DNA of 64,000 nt from Fomes fomentarius (Eukaryota > Basidiomycota > Agaricomycetes > Polyporales > Polyporaceae), in assembly GCA_022606135.1 (NCBI GenBank), contig JABYQN010000005.1, positions 868,001-932,000 of the forward strand, read 5' to 3'. A program made the position numbers and the translations under genes. Position 1 is the first letter of the stretch; every line of letters begins with the position of its first letter. Of the stretch, positions 35,644 to 47,739 are shown one piece after another. The notes under the pieces are model-generated. The model did not search any database, was not told where the DNA came from, and saw only the letters and a list, made by a program, of their open reading frames with translations.

Positions 35644-38322
35644 CGTCCCTCCCCTGACCCCCAATCCGGCACTTATCCTTGTATCTAACCCAGAATCTTG
35701 TCTTAATATTCTCTCATCATTCCCCCGGCCCACCTGACCGCTCTCCGTGCCGCTGACCTCCCAATTGCCCGTCCAGCTCTCTCCCTCTTCCTCTCGCACG
35801 AACTTCACCCAACCTTCAGCCTCGAATTCGGTGGTGTTCTCCTTCTCTTCTATCTCCCATTCCCCTCCCCTGGCACGCAATAAATTCAAGCGTCTGATCT
35901 CCCTATCATCCTTGTCAAGATTGCAGATCAGTCACACCCTTCTCATGGCCGTACATTCCTCCTCTCCTTCACTTCAAATGTCATACAATGCGTTCGTCCT
36001 TACGCCATCTGCACCACTCTGGTTACATCCGAAGCATATCAAAGACACACCACACTCCACGGTTCGCACAAGCAACTGTCCTTGTTCTCTCCTTGGTCCA
36101 TGGAACGCCTCCCGTTTTCTGTTCCCCCTGCGTCCCACACGCAGCTCATGACGGCACCGCTCTCCCACACCCTCGCGCGCGCTTCGTCCACCTGACAGAC
36201 TCACTCAGTCCTCGTTGACACAAATAGCCTCCGAATCAGTTTGTAGTTCGACGGCCCACCCCACTCCGATTCGTCCCAGTCCGCTCCTTGCCATCCCGTA
36301 GCGCGGGCTTCGTTATGCGCTTGCAGTCGGCAGCGACCAGGATGCAGGGTCTGCACGGTCCCAGGGTGCGCGCGGAACAGGCTGTTGCGGTCGGCTCGAC
36401 CAACGATTGGTCTCCGTCGACGTCTCCGCGTTCGTCAGACGTTACCGCGCCTTCCTCTTCCCCGCCCGAAGCGCTTCGTAATCGGGATTCACGCTCGCTT
36501 CGCCTCTGCATTTCAAAGAGAATACGCACGATGAAGGTTCGCAGGGTCTAGAGCGACAGTCCCGCGTCGTCATATGTATACGGCTTCAAACCTTCAACCT
36601 CCAAATCTGGCGACTCTACTACTATCGTCGTTGGCAAGGTTGTCCGTGTCTGCACGGCTCCCCAGTTGCAAGCCCCGGTAAGCACGCGGCTACTCGTGGT
36701 CCGCGGCCGGATCCGTGGAACCCCAGGCCTGCGCAACATGCAGTCCAGGAACAAAGACGAGCACTTACGCGCGCAATACGCAATGCACGACACCCTGCCC
36801 GTCGGACCCTCGATTCCATATCTTTCCAGAACGAACCAATCACGACGAACACAACATCGAGATATCGCGTTTAAAACCTCCGTCGTTAGTCTGTTGGTGA
36901 TGAAGCTTTCAAGATCAGCGCGCGTCCGGTCCCGTGCCATTATTTAGTCAACGAATTGTCAAGCAGCTGCTCTTCTATCCCGTTCTACCGGTACTGGTGC
37001 TGCTTCCTTCCGCTCTCAGTCCCGTCCGCCAGCACCCACCACATCAAGTGCCCAACAATCCGGGCATGACTGTTATCCGATATGCCATCGTGGCGAATAA
37101 ATGACGGATACCTAACCCGCAATCTGACCTGTTCTTATTTCTCGCTCGTATCTTTCACCTACTTTTCACAGCGACTCTCACCGAATGGCAATATCGCAAC
37201 AAATGCAACGCAACACATTGAATGGAAATTGCAACACGGCCAACCTTTACGTTGCCCTTCGCGCATTCTGATGTAGACTTCGTCTTCCGTCTCACTTACG
37301 GGATCTTCGTCCGGCGTACGTGCTCGTTCAGCCTTCGCGAAACCCAGCAGCCTATCCGCCCCAGCCCCAGCCAGCCCTCGCGCTGCTCCGGTTCCGCTCC
37401 CGTGTTCCGTGTCTTGTATGTTCTCCCTTCTGCCGCGTACATCCAGTGCTGGTGCTGCTGACTGGCGGCCAATAGCTACGACGGCATATATCAGCTTCCA
37501 GAACCACCTGCGATCGAGAGCCTCTACACCATGACCGACCGACCGACCGGCCATCTTCCTCGACTCATGCAAACCCCCTCTGAACCCGTTTGAACTTCCT
37601 CTTCCAGCTGCAGCTAGTTGTCCGATCGGGCTTCTGGCTCTCGACTCTTCGGCCGTGCTGCTGCTTCTTGCCGCCCAACTCCCGCGTCGTCATCACCTGC
37701 TGCAGCTTCCTCTCCTGACGCCGTGGATTCTGGAAGCCGCTGTTCGCCTCGTTCAAGCCTGTTCGTTCGTTCGTTCATTTCCGGCCAGGATAGCCCAGGA
37801 CACAGGACACGTACGCGCACCGGGTAACCGATCGCGAGTCGAAGAACTATAGCATCCCCGGGTGTCTAGAGCTGGATCCCATACTTCAGTTTCATAAGCG
37901 TCGCGCATTGGTTCCGCTGGCATGGACCAAGCTCATTGTCATGCCGTCGGCATTCTGCACGCTATCACTTCGCGGAGGTCCGGGGGAGCACAAAGCCCAT
38001 ACGCTACGCCTGCTTCCCGGGACGCTAGAAGCCAGCTGGGTGGTTCGTACGACAATTCGCACGGTGGCCGAGTTATTTTTGGGGACCGAGACCAGTGGCC
38101 TGGAATCCCGTATGTCTGCGAGTGCGAAACATGTCCTGTACAAATGATAAGGAGACAAATGCAGCATGGTCGCGCCTTGCTACGTGTACTCAAGACATAC
38201 CGCTCCTATAATACAACACAATGCCAAGTAGCATATCCATCCGGTATACCCAATTGTTCAGCAGTTGAAGCGAGGTGAGACGCGAGGAATCAGATGGAGA
38301 TTCAGTCCATCTCGCCATGGGG
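35644..38322. other. Long region without a confident gene; possible plus-strand exons
   Basis: The part next to the transcription factor is a CT-rich promoter. From about 36300 to 37830 several plus-strand stretches look weakly coding and Ser/Pro/Ala-rich, e.g. 36555-36680 (SSYVYGFKPSTSKSGDSTT, ending at GTAAGC), 37270-37420 (SSSGVRARSAFAKPSSL) and 37618-37827 (ASSSPAAASSPDAVDSG). I cannot join them with consistent splice phases, so they are not called as a gene. (CGTT)n and (GACC)n mini-repeats occur near 37535 and 37760. Confidence 0.3.
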
Positions 38323-39915
38323 TCATAGCCCTGAGACGCGACTTGCGGCGGAATCGACCACGGACAGCCCAAGGGAGCACACTACGGCCGTGAGTGGCGA
38401 GATGAGGTACTGCAACGGAAAGGGAATCAGCGTCCGAGGTCGCATGCGGGAGGCGGCTGAAGGCGGCAACGACGTACGGCAACCGTCAGGTATCCCGCAA
38501 TCGCTCCCTGGTCGATGTTCACAATTTCTGCGATACTGACAAGCAACATCGCGGAGGGGCCTGCGGGAATTAATGCTAGAAGGAACCTAAAGACGTTGAG
38601 TGGGTATGTGGTTCAGTATGCGCGTTGAGGGAACCCTCTCACAAAGGGCGACGCTAGCAAGACAGGGCACGCACCACACGAGCTTGTCGTCGACGTAAAG
38701 CCCCCGTCCCGCCGTTGTCCAGACAAACAGCAGCGCGACCGCGGGCATGACTACGAAGCGGACCAGGAGCACCCAGGATGTCGCGAGAATGCCTGGGTGC
38801 GACGACTTCACGATCGCCAACTCGGCGCCGACGATGAACGTCTGCAGGACGACGCTGTATGAGTCCGGAGTGTGAGCATGGGCTCGTTTGAAGCAAGATG
38901 AACAGACGTACAAAAGCTCGCCCAGATTCTCAATGCTCTGGGTGATGTTCGGGTAGAGCGCGCCATCTTGGTCCAGGATAGTATGATGCAAGGGTGGGAT
39001 GATCTTCGCAACCTCGTTGTGAGCGTATACAGCCTTATAACAAACTTTCCACTCACCCCAATAACCAGCGCGATGATTGCACCTAACAGCGGAGGACTGA
39101 TGAGAGAGACTGTCTTCTTGACCGGCTTCTCGAGTAAACGCAGCCTTTCAGGCCAGTGCACGTCAGATTGGTCCGCAATGTCCTCCAACGCCTGTCTGCT
39201 ACTGCTCTCCGCGCGAGTCAACTCGGAGTCCTCTCCATTCTCGTCATCGACGTCATGTCCGTTGTCGTGGAGCAGCCCGACGCGTTCTGGATCCTGCACG
39301 ATCGACGTCAGTCTGCCAGGACCGGGACGGAGCCTATCCTGGCTGTCCGGGCCATCTTCAGACCGCTTGTGCCCGTCGTCGCGCGCCATGCTGGAACGTG
39401 AAGACTTGCTGCACGATCGCGTTGAGCAGTATGAGACTCTTTGCGCGCCCTAGCGTGTCCCTGGGGCTCTCGCCTCGCTGCGACAGAGTGTCGAGCACCC
39501 CGGTATGCTCGAGCGACTGCAACAGGAGGAGCGGGAGCGCGTTTGAATTCGGGCGCCCGCACGCGGCCACGGTCCAGTAGGGCAGGCGCATGACGCGTTT
39601 TCCGATGTAGCCGACGGCGTGTGCGAGGATGGTGCTCGCGAGGCCCCAGAAGGGGATGATCCAGACGTCAGCGAGCTTGGAGACGGTGAGCTGGGGTCCC
39701 ATCTGTTCGACGATGAGGCAGGGGAGGAAGAGCGTCGTGCAAAGCTTGGAGACGTGCCGCGTTGTTTCGTGCGTGAGGTACCCCCGGCGGGCCATGGTGT
39801 AGCCGGCGAGGAGGGTGAGGAGGACGGAGATGGAGCCTTGGAATGCGCCCGAGAACGCTGAGAAAAGCGTTGAGGACGAGCTGCCCGGCGAGTGGAGGAC
39901 GCGTAGGGAGTCCAT
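38323..39915 (-). CDS. Auxin-efflux-carrier (PIN-like) family membrane transporter
   Basis: The start is MDSLRVLHSPGSSSSTLFSA at 39915. Ten-helix AEC layout: N-terminal helices (FQGSISVLLTLLAGYTMARR, VSKLCTTLFLPCLIVEQMG, WIIPFWGLASTILAHAVGYI, the NSNALPLLLLQSLEHTGVL motif), a long hydrophilic central loop (DIADQSDVHWPERLRLLEKP), then C-terminal helices (VSLISPPLLGAIIALVIG, IVKSSHPGILATSWVLLV, VALLFVWTTAG, IPAGPSAMLLVSIAEIVN). The last exon reads YLISPLTAVVCSLGLSVVDS and ends at 38323. Fungal relatives lie in ER or plasma membrane; the substrate is not known. Several short introns are supported by frame changes. Confidence 0.87.
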
Positions 39916-40416
39916 GGTCGTAGAGATGTGTGCCAGTCGTGCGAGCTGGGTGCAGAGCCTGAGCTGGGTGCAGAGCCTGAGCTGGGTGCAGAGCCTGAGC
40001 CGGCCGCTCCACAAGAAACCCTCCAAACTTGCAACATCAGTAACATGACGTCATACCTAAATCGAGATCCAGGATCTACCAACCGACTTTTGGACGAGGG
40101 CACGTTGAAGACTTGAATGATGTGAATCTCTCGCGTCCTGGACAGTAAAGTCCACACACTCGCGGAAAGTCAACACGAGTCACTGGAATCAACCCTCATC
40201 TCAAGCTTGCTAGTAACGCGAGGCAGACGGAGGCTTGACGCAATTTCGATGGGTATCATGATAGTGGATTGTATTCGTAGTACAACAGTTCGAAAGTTCG
40301 CGTTCTGGTTGTAGATGTTTCTGACTCAATGTTGGACGATGCTGATAGTACAAGGATATGAAAATTGTCCACAAAACAATCCAAACTCGCGTAGTTCACA
40401 TCCAGAAAGGGATAGC
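39916..40416. promoter_or_regulatory. Promoter of the transporter gene with tandem repeat
   Basis: 501 bp between the transporter ATG and the 3' end of the ZNFX1-like gene. It holds an 18-bp triplication right upstream of the start (39943-39996). Nothing else recognised. Confidence 0.4.
39943..39996. repeat. Three perfect copies of an 18-bp tandem repeat
   Basis: Unit GAGCTGGGTGCAGAGCCT repeated exactly three times, starting 28 bp upstream of the transporter ATG, i.e. in its 5'UTR or core promoter. Confidence 0.85.
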
Positions 40417-42489
40417 TCACAGCCTCACAGCCCAGTCCCAAGGACTCTCCTGGGACCCCTGTCCTCGGGCAATCTCCTCGAGCTCCCTCACAGGCTGGTT
40501 CGTAGACAACAGAGAATGGTTTGTCCCTCCGATGGGCTCGCCACATTCTCGACAGGTAGACGTCTCCACTGCACCTCCGCACTTATGAACGGCGTTGTTA
40601 GTCAGTTATGCACACATTCCAACTAGGTTCGACAGACATACCTCAGTGATCACAAAGACGTGGCCGTTGGGGCACTTGTAGAAATGGCCAATGTGTGCTG
40701 AAGAAAACAAATGGTAAGCGGATGGGCACGCTATCTCATATGACCAGCGATACTTACAGAACCCAAGTCCCTTCACCACCTGCGTCAGTTCCTCCAGAGA
40801 AACAGGCTGGTAGAACGTGTCCGCCCGCAACGACCTCTCTAGCGCCTTCCAATCCTCCAAGATGGCCTCCGCAGGCACGATGAAGTCCGCATACATCCAA
40901 TCAGAGTTCTCGCGTCCCTTGCCCCGGCGCCGGGAGCGTATGTCGGACACCCGCTCATGTGTCGCCGCGAGCTTCTCGTTGGCACTGTCCGCCATCTTCT
41001 CGCGGTTCTCGAGGTTCATCTTGTGGTTCTGCTTCATCATCTGCACGTTGAAGCGGAACTGCTCCATCTCGATACGCATGATGAGCAGGACCGTGCTTGC
41101 CTCCTGGCGGTGGCTCTCGGACTCCCTCGTGATCTGGAGTGCGAGCGTAGCGTCCGCGGCACACGAGCGAAGCAAGAATCCCGTGTATGTCGCCCAGATG
41201 CGCCTGTTGCTCGCCGGGTACTTCTTCTTCTTTTCTCGCCCTGTGTCAGTGACGGAGACCGCATCCAGCCACGTCAAGAGGAGCTCGACGAGGGTCAGAC
41301 GGATGTTGATCGTCGTCCAGAACGCCTCGACGAGGAAGCGCTTGTCGGCGCGGGGAGGTGGCTGTCCGACCTTGAGTCTCGCCACGCGCATCGCATACTC
41401 GTGTGGGTTCCTCGGAGCAGCCGTGGGATTGGCAATGATGTCGTCCAGTTCCCTCTGATACAGGTGCGCGAACGACGCCTCCCAGGCATGGGAGTGAGCG
41501 GAGCGGGTCTGCGAGACCGCCGCGGCGTCCTTGTATGCGTTGAAGAGCTTCAGCACGACGCGCTTCCATGCTTTCGCCTCCTCGCCAGGGAGCTTGTGCA
41601 GCTTCGCGTTGAGAGGATCAATGTCGAGGAGGGTCATTGGTGTCGTGCGAGCGGCTTTGATGGCACTGGTCTGGCTCGCATACAAGGCCTTGAACTCCTT
41701 CGTAGACGCATTCAGGGGAGCGGTGGAGATATTGTTCGCGAGAGTCTTGATGGCAGCAGTCAGCTGAGGCTTAGGAATGCTGTCCAAGGTAGAGCGAATA
41801 GCAGCCAACGACTTAGACATGTGGAATGCGACGTTGTTCTCGAGGATGTCCAGGTCCGCTCGCTTGAAGATGCGTCCGTAGCGAGGAGCAGTGATGGCTC
41901 CTCGGCAAGTCGGGCATGCGGGAGGTTGCTTGATCCCAGGCGGCGGTGCTTCGAGTCCCAGCCACTTCCCTTCTGGACCGGCGCGTCGGTAGTACTCCTC
42001 AATCCCGCAGTGCCCATCGAGGGTTTCTACAGTAAAGACGTGTCGACAGTTCGGAAGCGTGATGACCAGCTCGTCCAGGTTCTCGCTATCGACATCGAGA
42101 TCTGCCAAAGTGCGTCCCATGACGAGGTCTACGATGTCGTTCCGTCGAAGGTCGTCGGCGCAGATAGGGCAGATCTGGATGGAGCAATCTTCTCCACATA
42201 CTAGTGGGAGGTCAGAAGGGAATCAAACTGTCAGACTTGTGGACGTACCAGAGGGGCACCTGTGACCACATGATAGGACTTGTTCGCAGCGCTTGTCGCA
42301 TGGCAAACGAGCACAGATCTGTAGACAGGTACCTGTCAGTGACTCAGTGATACGGACGCAATCCTTCCACTTACTGCACCGCACGGAAGAGGACAGGTGT
42401 AGTGAGCACAACGCCTGCCTGGCCGTAAGTGAGTAGCACTTTGAGGTCAAATCGGGGGGACGCACCATGTGCATGGTTCTTGGCAAGGG
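40417..42489 (-). CDS. ZNFX1/Hrr1-type helicase, 3' part cut off by retrotransposon
   Basis: Continuation of the gene at 51882-58373. It begins with NF-X1 finger residues right after the target site (PCQEPCTWCVPP, 42489 downward). A long helical region (MGRTLADLDVDSENLDELVI to about 40760) follows; it opens with a Cys/His-containing segment (CRHVFTVETLDGHCGIEEYY). The C-terminal RZ-type zinc finger is typical of ZNFX1 relatives: GHFYKCPNGHVFVITE then CGGAVETSTCRECGEPIGGT. The end is PWDWAVRL at 40417. In this allele the piece has no normal promoter or start and is probably not translated as part of the helicase. Confidence 0.85.
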
Positions 42490-42493
42490 GCGC
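42490..42493. repeat. Target-site duplication GCGC (left copy)
   Basis: GCGC directly precedes the TG end of the left LTR; the same four bases follow the CA end of the right LTR (51878-51881). Confidence 0.75.
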
Positions 42494-43505
42494 TGATAGA
42501 CCTATAATGCGGGTGTGTGCAAACGGTCAGAAGGTGCGAGAGTCCGGTCGTGCGGACACAAGGGGAGCCAAGTGGGGTGAGATGTAGAGAGGAGAGTGGT
42601 GTGGGGGTAGCGATGTAGGATAACGTCGGAATGCCTGGGACAGGCCCGGGAGTCGAATAGACTAGATGTCGAAAGTCACTGAGGGTGTCGAGAGTCGAGG
42701 CCGAGGGTCGGTAGGGCGTGAGTCGAGCGTCGAAGGTAGAGGGGAGTGTGTCGAGGATCGAGAGTCGATAAGCGCTATTCGAGAGTCGAGAGTCGGTAGT
42801 CGAAGGCGAAGTGCGAAGGTCTGGAGTCGGATACTGGGGAGAACTATCTTCTATTCGAATGTACAGTACCACAACTTATATATCTACGGGAGTCCGAGGC
42901 CAAGAGCAAGGATGGAAAAGACTGGAAAAGTGCTGGCATGCGGGTAAACTATAAGGGATCACAAGCGAACCTAAGCTGATCGCAGCATCCGCCGCTCGCG
43001 CAACCGGACGGAGTCTACAGTAGTTATCGTGTGGGGTGGCTATCGAGGGGTCTGGTACCGTAAGAAGGGGTGTGTAGCAGAAGTACGAGGATGTTCGACA
43101 GGGAAAGGAGGATGGGAGAGTAGGCGGTGGCGGAAGGCGACAGAGGACGTCGGGCGAGTGTCCGGCCTGAGTCTCATCGGCGAGTATGTCGGAAAGGATG
43201 AATTGCGCAACATGTGAGGCTTGGCAACCGTCGCCGCTGACGTGGATGCATGTCGCGTCGGTGCGGACTGGCTCGGCTCGTGTCAGCGAGATCCCTGGCT
43301 CCAGTTCGAGACAATTCCTGCAGGTTCGGGGGCTTCGGGGCGTCGGTACGTTGCATCGGCTTAACGGCGAGTTGGAAGGAGGTCGGCGAGACACGTCGTC
43401 AGTGAGTCGTGGTGGTACAAGGAAGAGAGGCGATAGCGCTTGTCGGCGCGCGCTTCGGTTACTGAATGCAGCGAGTGCTCGCGCAGCCGTGCGCGATGCG
43501 CATCA
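42494..43505 (-). repeat. 3' LTR (1012 bp)
   Basis: Same length and same sequence, as far as read, as 50866-51877. Ends TGATAGACC...GCGCATCA on the plus strand. It carries the minus-strand TATA-like ATATATAA at 42876-42883. Confidence 0.95.
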
Positions 43506-43515
43506 TCTCCTCCCT
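43506..43515 (-). promoter_or_regulatory. Polypurine tract (PPT)
   Basis: On the minus strand AGGGAGGAGA lies immediately 5' of the 3' LTR, the expected position for the plus-strand primer of reverse transcription. Confidence 0.75.
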
Positions 43516-43798
43516 ACTGAGATCTGGACCGTCCACGGTCCCAATCCGCAGCAGAATTGGATGAGCGGTTGCGATGCGGGTGCGAGGGGGGGTGTGAATA
43601 CAAAAATGCGGGGCGAGGCGGTCGTACGGCGGTGGTATGCGGGAGGACATGGTTGTTGGTCGGAGGATGTGAGGGTATGACACGGCGGAGTCGATAGCAG
43701 GAGTCGTAAATGATGCAGGTGGACACGGTCGTTGGCCTGCAAGATAAAGAGGGGTGGAGGGCGCTCGTCTGCGTCCTTCCTACTGAGGTCTGAACTCC

Positions 43799-46700
43799 CT
43801 AGTCATCCTCGGTATCGAGATTGTCCGTGGTGTCCGTTGGTATGTTGTGTGCCTCAAGATCGTCCGGAATGTCGTCGTCGCCCTGTGACATCGAGGCCTC
43901 CATCTCGCGAAGACGGGCTGTCGAGATGTCGAGGTGTTCAGTGTCGTCAAGCCAAGGGAGGTCGATACAGTCGCGTGCGAGGTATGGGAGGAGGCGGAAG
44001 GCAGCGATGGGGCGGTCGAGTACAGAGCCATCGAGTTCGCAGAGAATATACGCGCCTCCGCGATTGCGCGAGAGGACGACGTATGGACCGAGGTAGCGCG
44101 GCCGCATCTTGCGGTTTAACGCCTTTTCGATGGCGGTGTTGCGCATCAAGACGAGCGCCCCGCGTTGGAAGTCGAAGTCGCGGATGGTGGAGGCGTGTTC
44201 TGTTTCGAGTTTTCGTGCGGCATCAAGACGGGCCTGATAGACCTTTGAATGGATAATTGCGAGGTCTTCTTGGCGGCGTGCGAGTGCGCGAGCTCGGGCT
44301 CCGATGAGCTCTGTAGTCGAGAGGAGACGGTCGGGCGCGGGGAACAAGTATGTTGCTTCGGCGACGTCGAGCGGAAGGACGGGGTGGCAACCGGTCGCTG
44401 CAAAGAAGGGTGAGGTGCCTAGGCGACGACGCACCGTGATCCGCTCTGCCCAAAGCGCGTGGTGGACGTAGTGCGACCATTTCGCTTGCTCGCCGTTTGC
44501 GGCCTTGTACAGCGCCTGTCGAAGATCGAAATGCGGCCGTTCGATAATGCCATTGGCGCGTGAGTTGTATGCCGATATACGGATATGGTGGATGCCGTAT
44601 TTCTTCGCCAGGTAATCGAGAGCCTTGACCCAGGGAGTGCCGTTGTCGGAGACGATCTCGACGACGGTGCCCCACCGACAGAGCACATCTTGAAATAGCC
44701 ATTCGCCGAGAGCCTTGCCAGTTTCTCGCCTAAGCGCACGGGCTTCGGGGTAGCCGGTGACAGCGCAGCGTCCGTGTGCGACATACTTGAAGCCGGAAGA
44801 GGGAGGGAGGTGCATGGAGTCGACATGGAAGCGGACAAAGATGGACGGAGGGAATGGAACGGTGGGTGGAATGATGACCTGTCGGAGCTGTCGCGTCTGA
44901 CAGATGTGACACGTCCGGACATACCAGACGATGTCCGCTTGCATGTCGGGCCACCAGAATCGCTGCTGGATGAGTGCGGCCGTTGCATATATGCCCTTGT
45001 GCGCGACGTCATCGTGAGCCTGTCGCATAATCGTGAGCCGCCGGCCAGGCCAGACGACAAGTCTGTCGAAGCCGGAGGGCCCGCGACGCCAGAGTCGGCC
45101 CTGTAAAAGGTAAAAACGAGTACAATAGCTGTGAAAAGAAGGGAATAAATCATCTGAAATATGGGACGGTCGTCTGAGGGTGGAAAGATAATTAAAAACG
45201 TCTAAAAGTCGATCATCTTTAAGTTGGGCAGCGGTGGAACAGGGAATGGAAGTCGAGGGTGCTGTAGTAGACTGGGAGGGGGTGCCGGAGGAGTCGGAGA
45301 AGGAGTGCGAGAATGGAATGTGCGTGGAAGCAAATGGGGATGGATTAAGAGCTGGCGGAGAGTCTGCGGGCATGTTGGAATTCGATGATGGATTACGGGG
45401 TGTTGGAAATACAGTGTCAGGCGTGTGAGGTGCTGAAGCAGAGGTGACGGAAGGGTGGGTAAGGACGGGAAGTGGTCGGATGAGAAAGGTACGGAGTAGG
45501 GGCGCAGGCGGATTGATATGGTGTAAGAAACTGTTGAGTCGGTCGATCCAGTCGTCTTCTTCGTCAGGAGTCGGCTCGGGGTCGTCTTCGGGCTGCGGTC
45601 GACGTCGAGAGAGGCCGTCGGGACCGTGGAGTGCTCCGGGAACATGGACGAGGCGGAAGTGGAAGGTGAGGATGTTGACAATCCATCGGTTGATGGAGGC
45701 GCTGGGAGCTTCGTCGGGGTTATTGAGCATGCCCTTGATGTACCGAGCATCGACTTCGACGACGAGGTTGCGGACGCCAATGAGCCATCGCTTGCAGGCC
45801 TTGAGCGAGCGATACAGGCCGTAAAGTTCGAGTTTGGCTTGCGAATATCCAGATTCGCGTGTATTCAGTGTGATTGATCCAAAGCGGGCGTAGTAGCGGC
45901 GGACAGGGTTCTTCTCGTCGCATTGGGCGAGTAGGTACCCAATGGCGATGTAGGAGGTGTCGACGGCGAGAACAACTTCAGCGGGGGACTTGTAATCGAT
46001 AGGGCGGAGGGCGGGTGAGCGGAGGAGTGCGTCCTTGAGGTCGTCCATGGCGGCTTGCTGTTCGGGACCCCAAACAAAGACGGCTCCTTTGCGGGTGAGT
46101 TGCGTGAGTGGCCAGGCACGTCTTCCGAAGTTCTGAATGAAAGAGCGAGCCACACCAACTGTTCCGAGGAAGGCGCGGACGTCGGAAACATCATGGCACG
46201 GTCCCCACTGGACGACCTTGGCATAGTTGCTCGGCTCCGGGACACGTCCGGCGTACGTGCAGCGATGGCCGACAACTGTATATTCTGCAGCAATTAGTAT
46301 AGATTTCAAGCCTGAGAACGTACCGCCGCAGTATTTCATGCGTTGCACGACCCGGTTGACATTGTTGAGGTGTTCCCAGACGAACCGGCGGATGCCCGAG
46401 TTCTCCGGAATCGTCTCATAGCCACCGTTGGGGAGTTCATAGCGTGTTGCGGGGCCTCGGATGGGGACGTCGTCGATGAAGGGCTGGGTAATATGCGGAA
46501 TCTCGGCTTGTAGGATGAAGCAGACGTCCTCATGGAAGACGGGGACAGAGTTTGTCCACCCCATGGGTAGGGTGACGAGTCGACGGGCTCCGAAGGGTGT
46601 TTGAAATGTCGTAAGGTCGCGGGACTCTTCGGCGATCTTGCGCTCATCGTACCCGACGTAAAGATCGAGCGCGCCGCCGCATGCGCGTGCCGCAAAGCTT

Positions 46701-47739
46701 TCCGCGAGCTGCTCAGTGAAGGGCGGCACACCAGAATGCGCGATGGTGACAGCGTTCAGCGGCTCGAGCGAGTGGACAAGGCGTAAGGACTTGCCGTCCT
46801 TCTTGACTACGCAAAACCAGCGGGATCTGTATGAAGAATTAGAAGGCTCATAAACTCCGGCAGCTTCCTTGCGACGGATGATCGCGCAGACTTCTTCGAA
46901 AAGTCCGGGTGGGATGGGAATGTTGCGCTGGACCCAAGGGCGGTGTGGGATGGTTGGGATGGTGATGGGTGGGAAGAAATCTTCACGGAACGAACCGCGC
47001 TCGTCGTCATTCCACGCGAAGGCGTCGTTTTGCTGCATAATGAGCTGGTGGAGCAGTTTGCGCTCCTCCGGCCAGAGGAAGTCGCTGTCGTGAAGTTTGT
47101 CTGTTGTATCCTTGCGATCTTGCGTGTAGCGGCCGGTTGGTACAAAGGCGGGAGGGTGCGGGGATAGCGGAGGCATGTTGGCGAGCGGGTCGCCGGTGAT
47201 ATGGCGAGTGATACGAAATTGGTCGGGGAGCGGTGCGAGTACCGGCTTGACCTTCTTGGCAACCGGTTTGTATTTGCGTTTGGCGGTGTAGATGGGTGTC
47301 GGAGCGCCGAAATCGGAAGGCGGAAAGGACTCGCAGGGAAAGCAAGAGAAACGAGAGTGGGAAGCGTTGAAATTATTGAAAGAAAGATAAAATGGTGTAG
47401 TGTGGTCGAGAACATGTGTATGAAATGGTAATAAGGGCATAGGATTGTGTTTAATTGTCTGGGAAGCTGGAAATGCATTAAACGATAAGGATATAGGGTC
47501 TGGAACATAATGATAAAGTCTGTCATATGGGAATGACGGGTCAGTAAGAGAATCTGAGCCGAGAAGGTTAGGATTGCAGGCGGAAAGATATAAAAGGTCT
47601 AGATGCTTTAAATGATCAAAGTCTGAGTCTAGAAGAGAGAAACATTCTACGGTAATTGTCTCAGGATGTCCTGGAATGTTACTGATAAGTAGCGCGACTT
47701 CTCCCTGTTCTCCGTCGATCAGATCCTCGAATCCGCGCG
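43799..47739 (-). CDS. pol: Retrotransposon pol: reverse transcriptase, RNase H, integrase
   Basis: An open frame in the -1 frame relative to gag runs without a stop from the gag end (about 47740) to 43799; its first Met after a non-domain leader is at 47440. Counted from that Met: RT at ~150-400 with the active-site box written FIDDV (~318) in place of YVDDI, RNase H near ~490 (VLAVDTSYIAIGYLLAQ), integrase HHCC finger at ~800-855 (AHKGIYATAALIQQRFWWP, CHICQTRQ), and the DDE core with Asp ~870, Asp ~928 (IVSDNGTPW) and Glu ~965 (GIIERPHF). The tail is acidic with no clear chromodomain. Pol is expected only as a Gag-Pol frameshift product. All catalytic boxes appear present. Confidence 0.93.

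Noticed and set aside
35644..35889. N-terminal extension of the Zn2Cys6 factor to a Met at 35889
   Set aside because: The extra part is Glu/Gly-rich and overlaps a promoter-like CT-rich region; a start at 35643 or 35577 is more likely.
40957..42204. Long plus-strand open frame (415 aa) opposite the ZNFX1 3' part
   Set aside because: Arg/Val/Leu/Asp-rich shadow of the real minus-strand exon; no domain and no promoter context.
42447..43394. Open frames of 141 and 172 aa inside the 3' LTR, repeated in the 5' LTR
   Set aside because: They occur only because the LTRs are copies; their ATGs do not fit the TATA position and the proteins have no domains.
43799..44100. Chromodomain at the integrase C-terminus
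   Set aside because: The tail is acidic and lacks the aromatic cage pattern of chromodomains.
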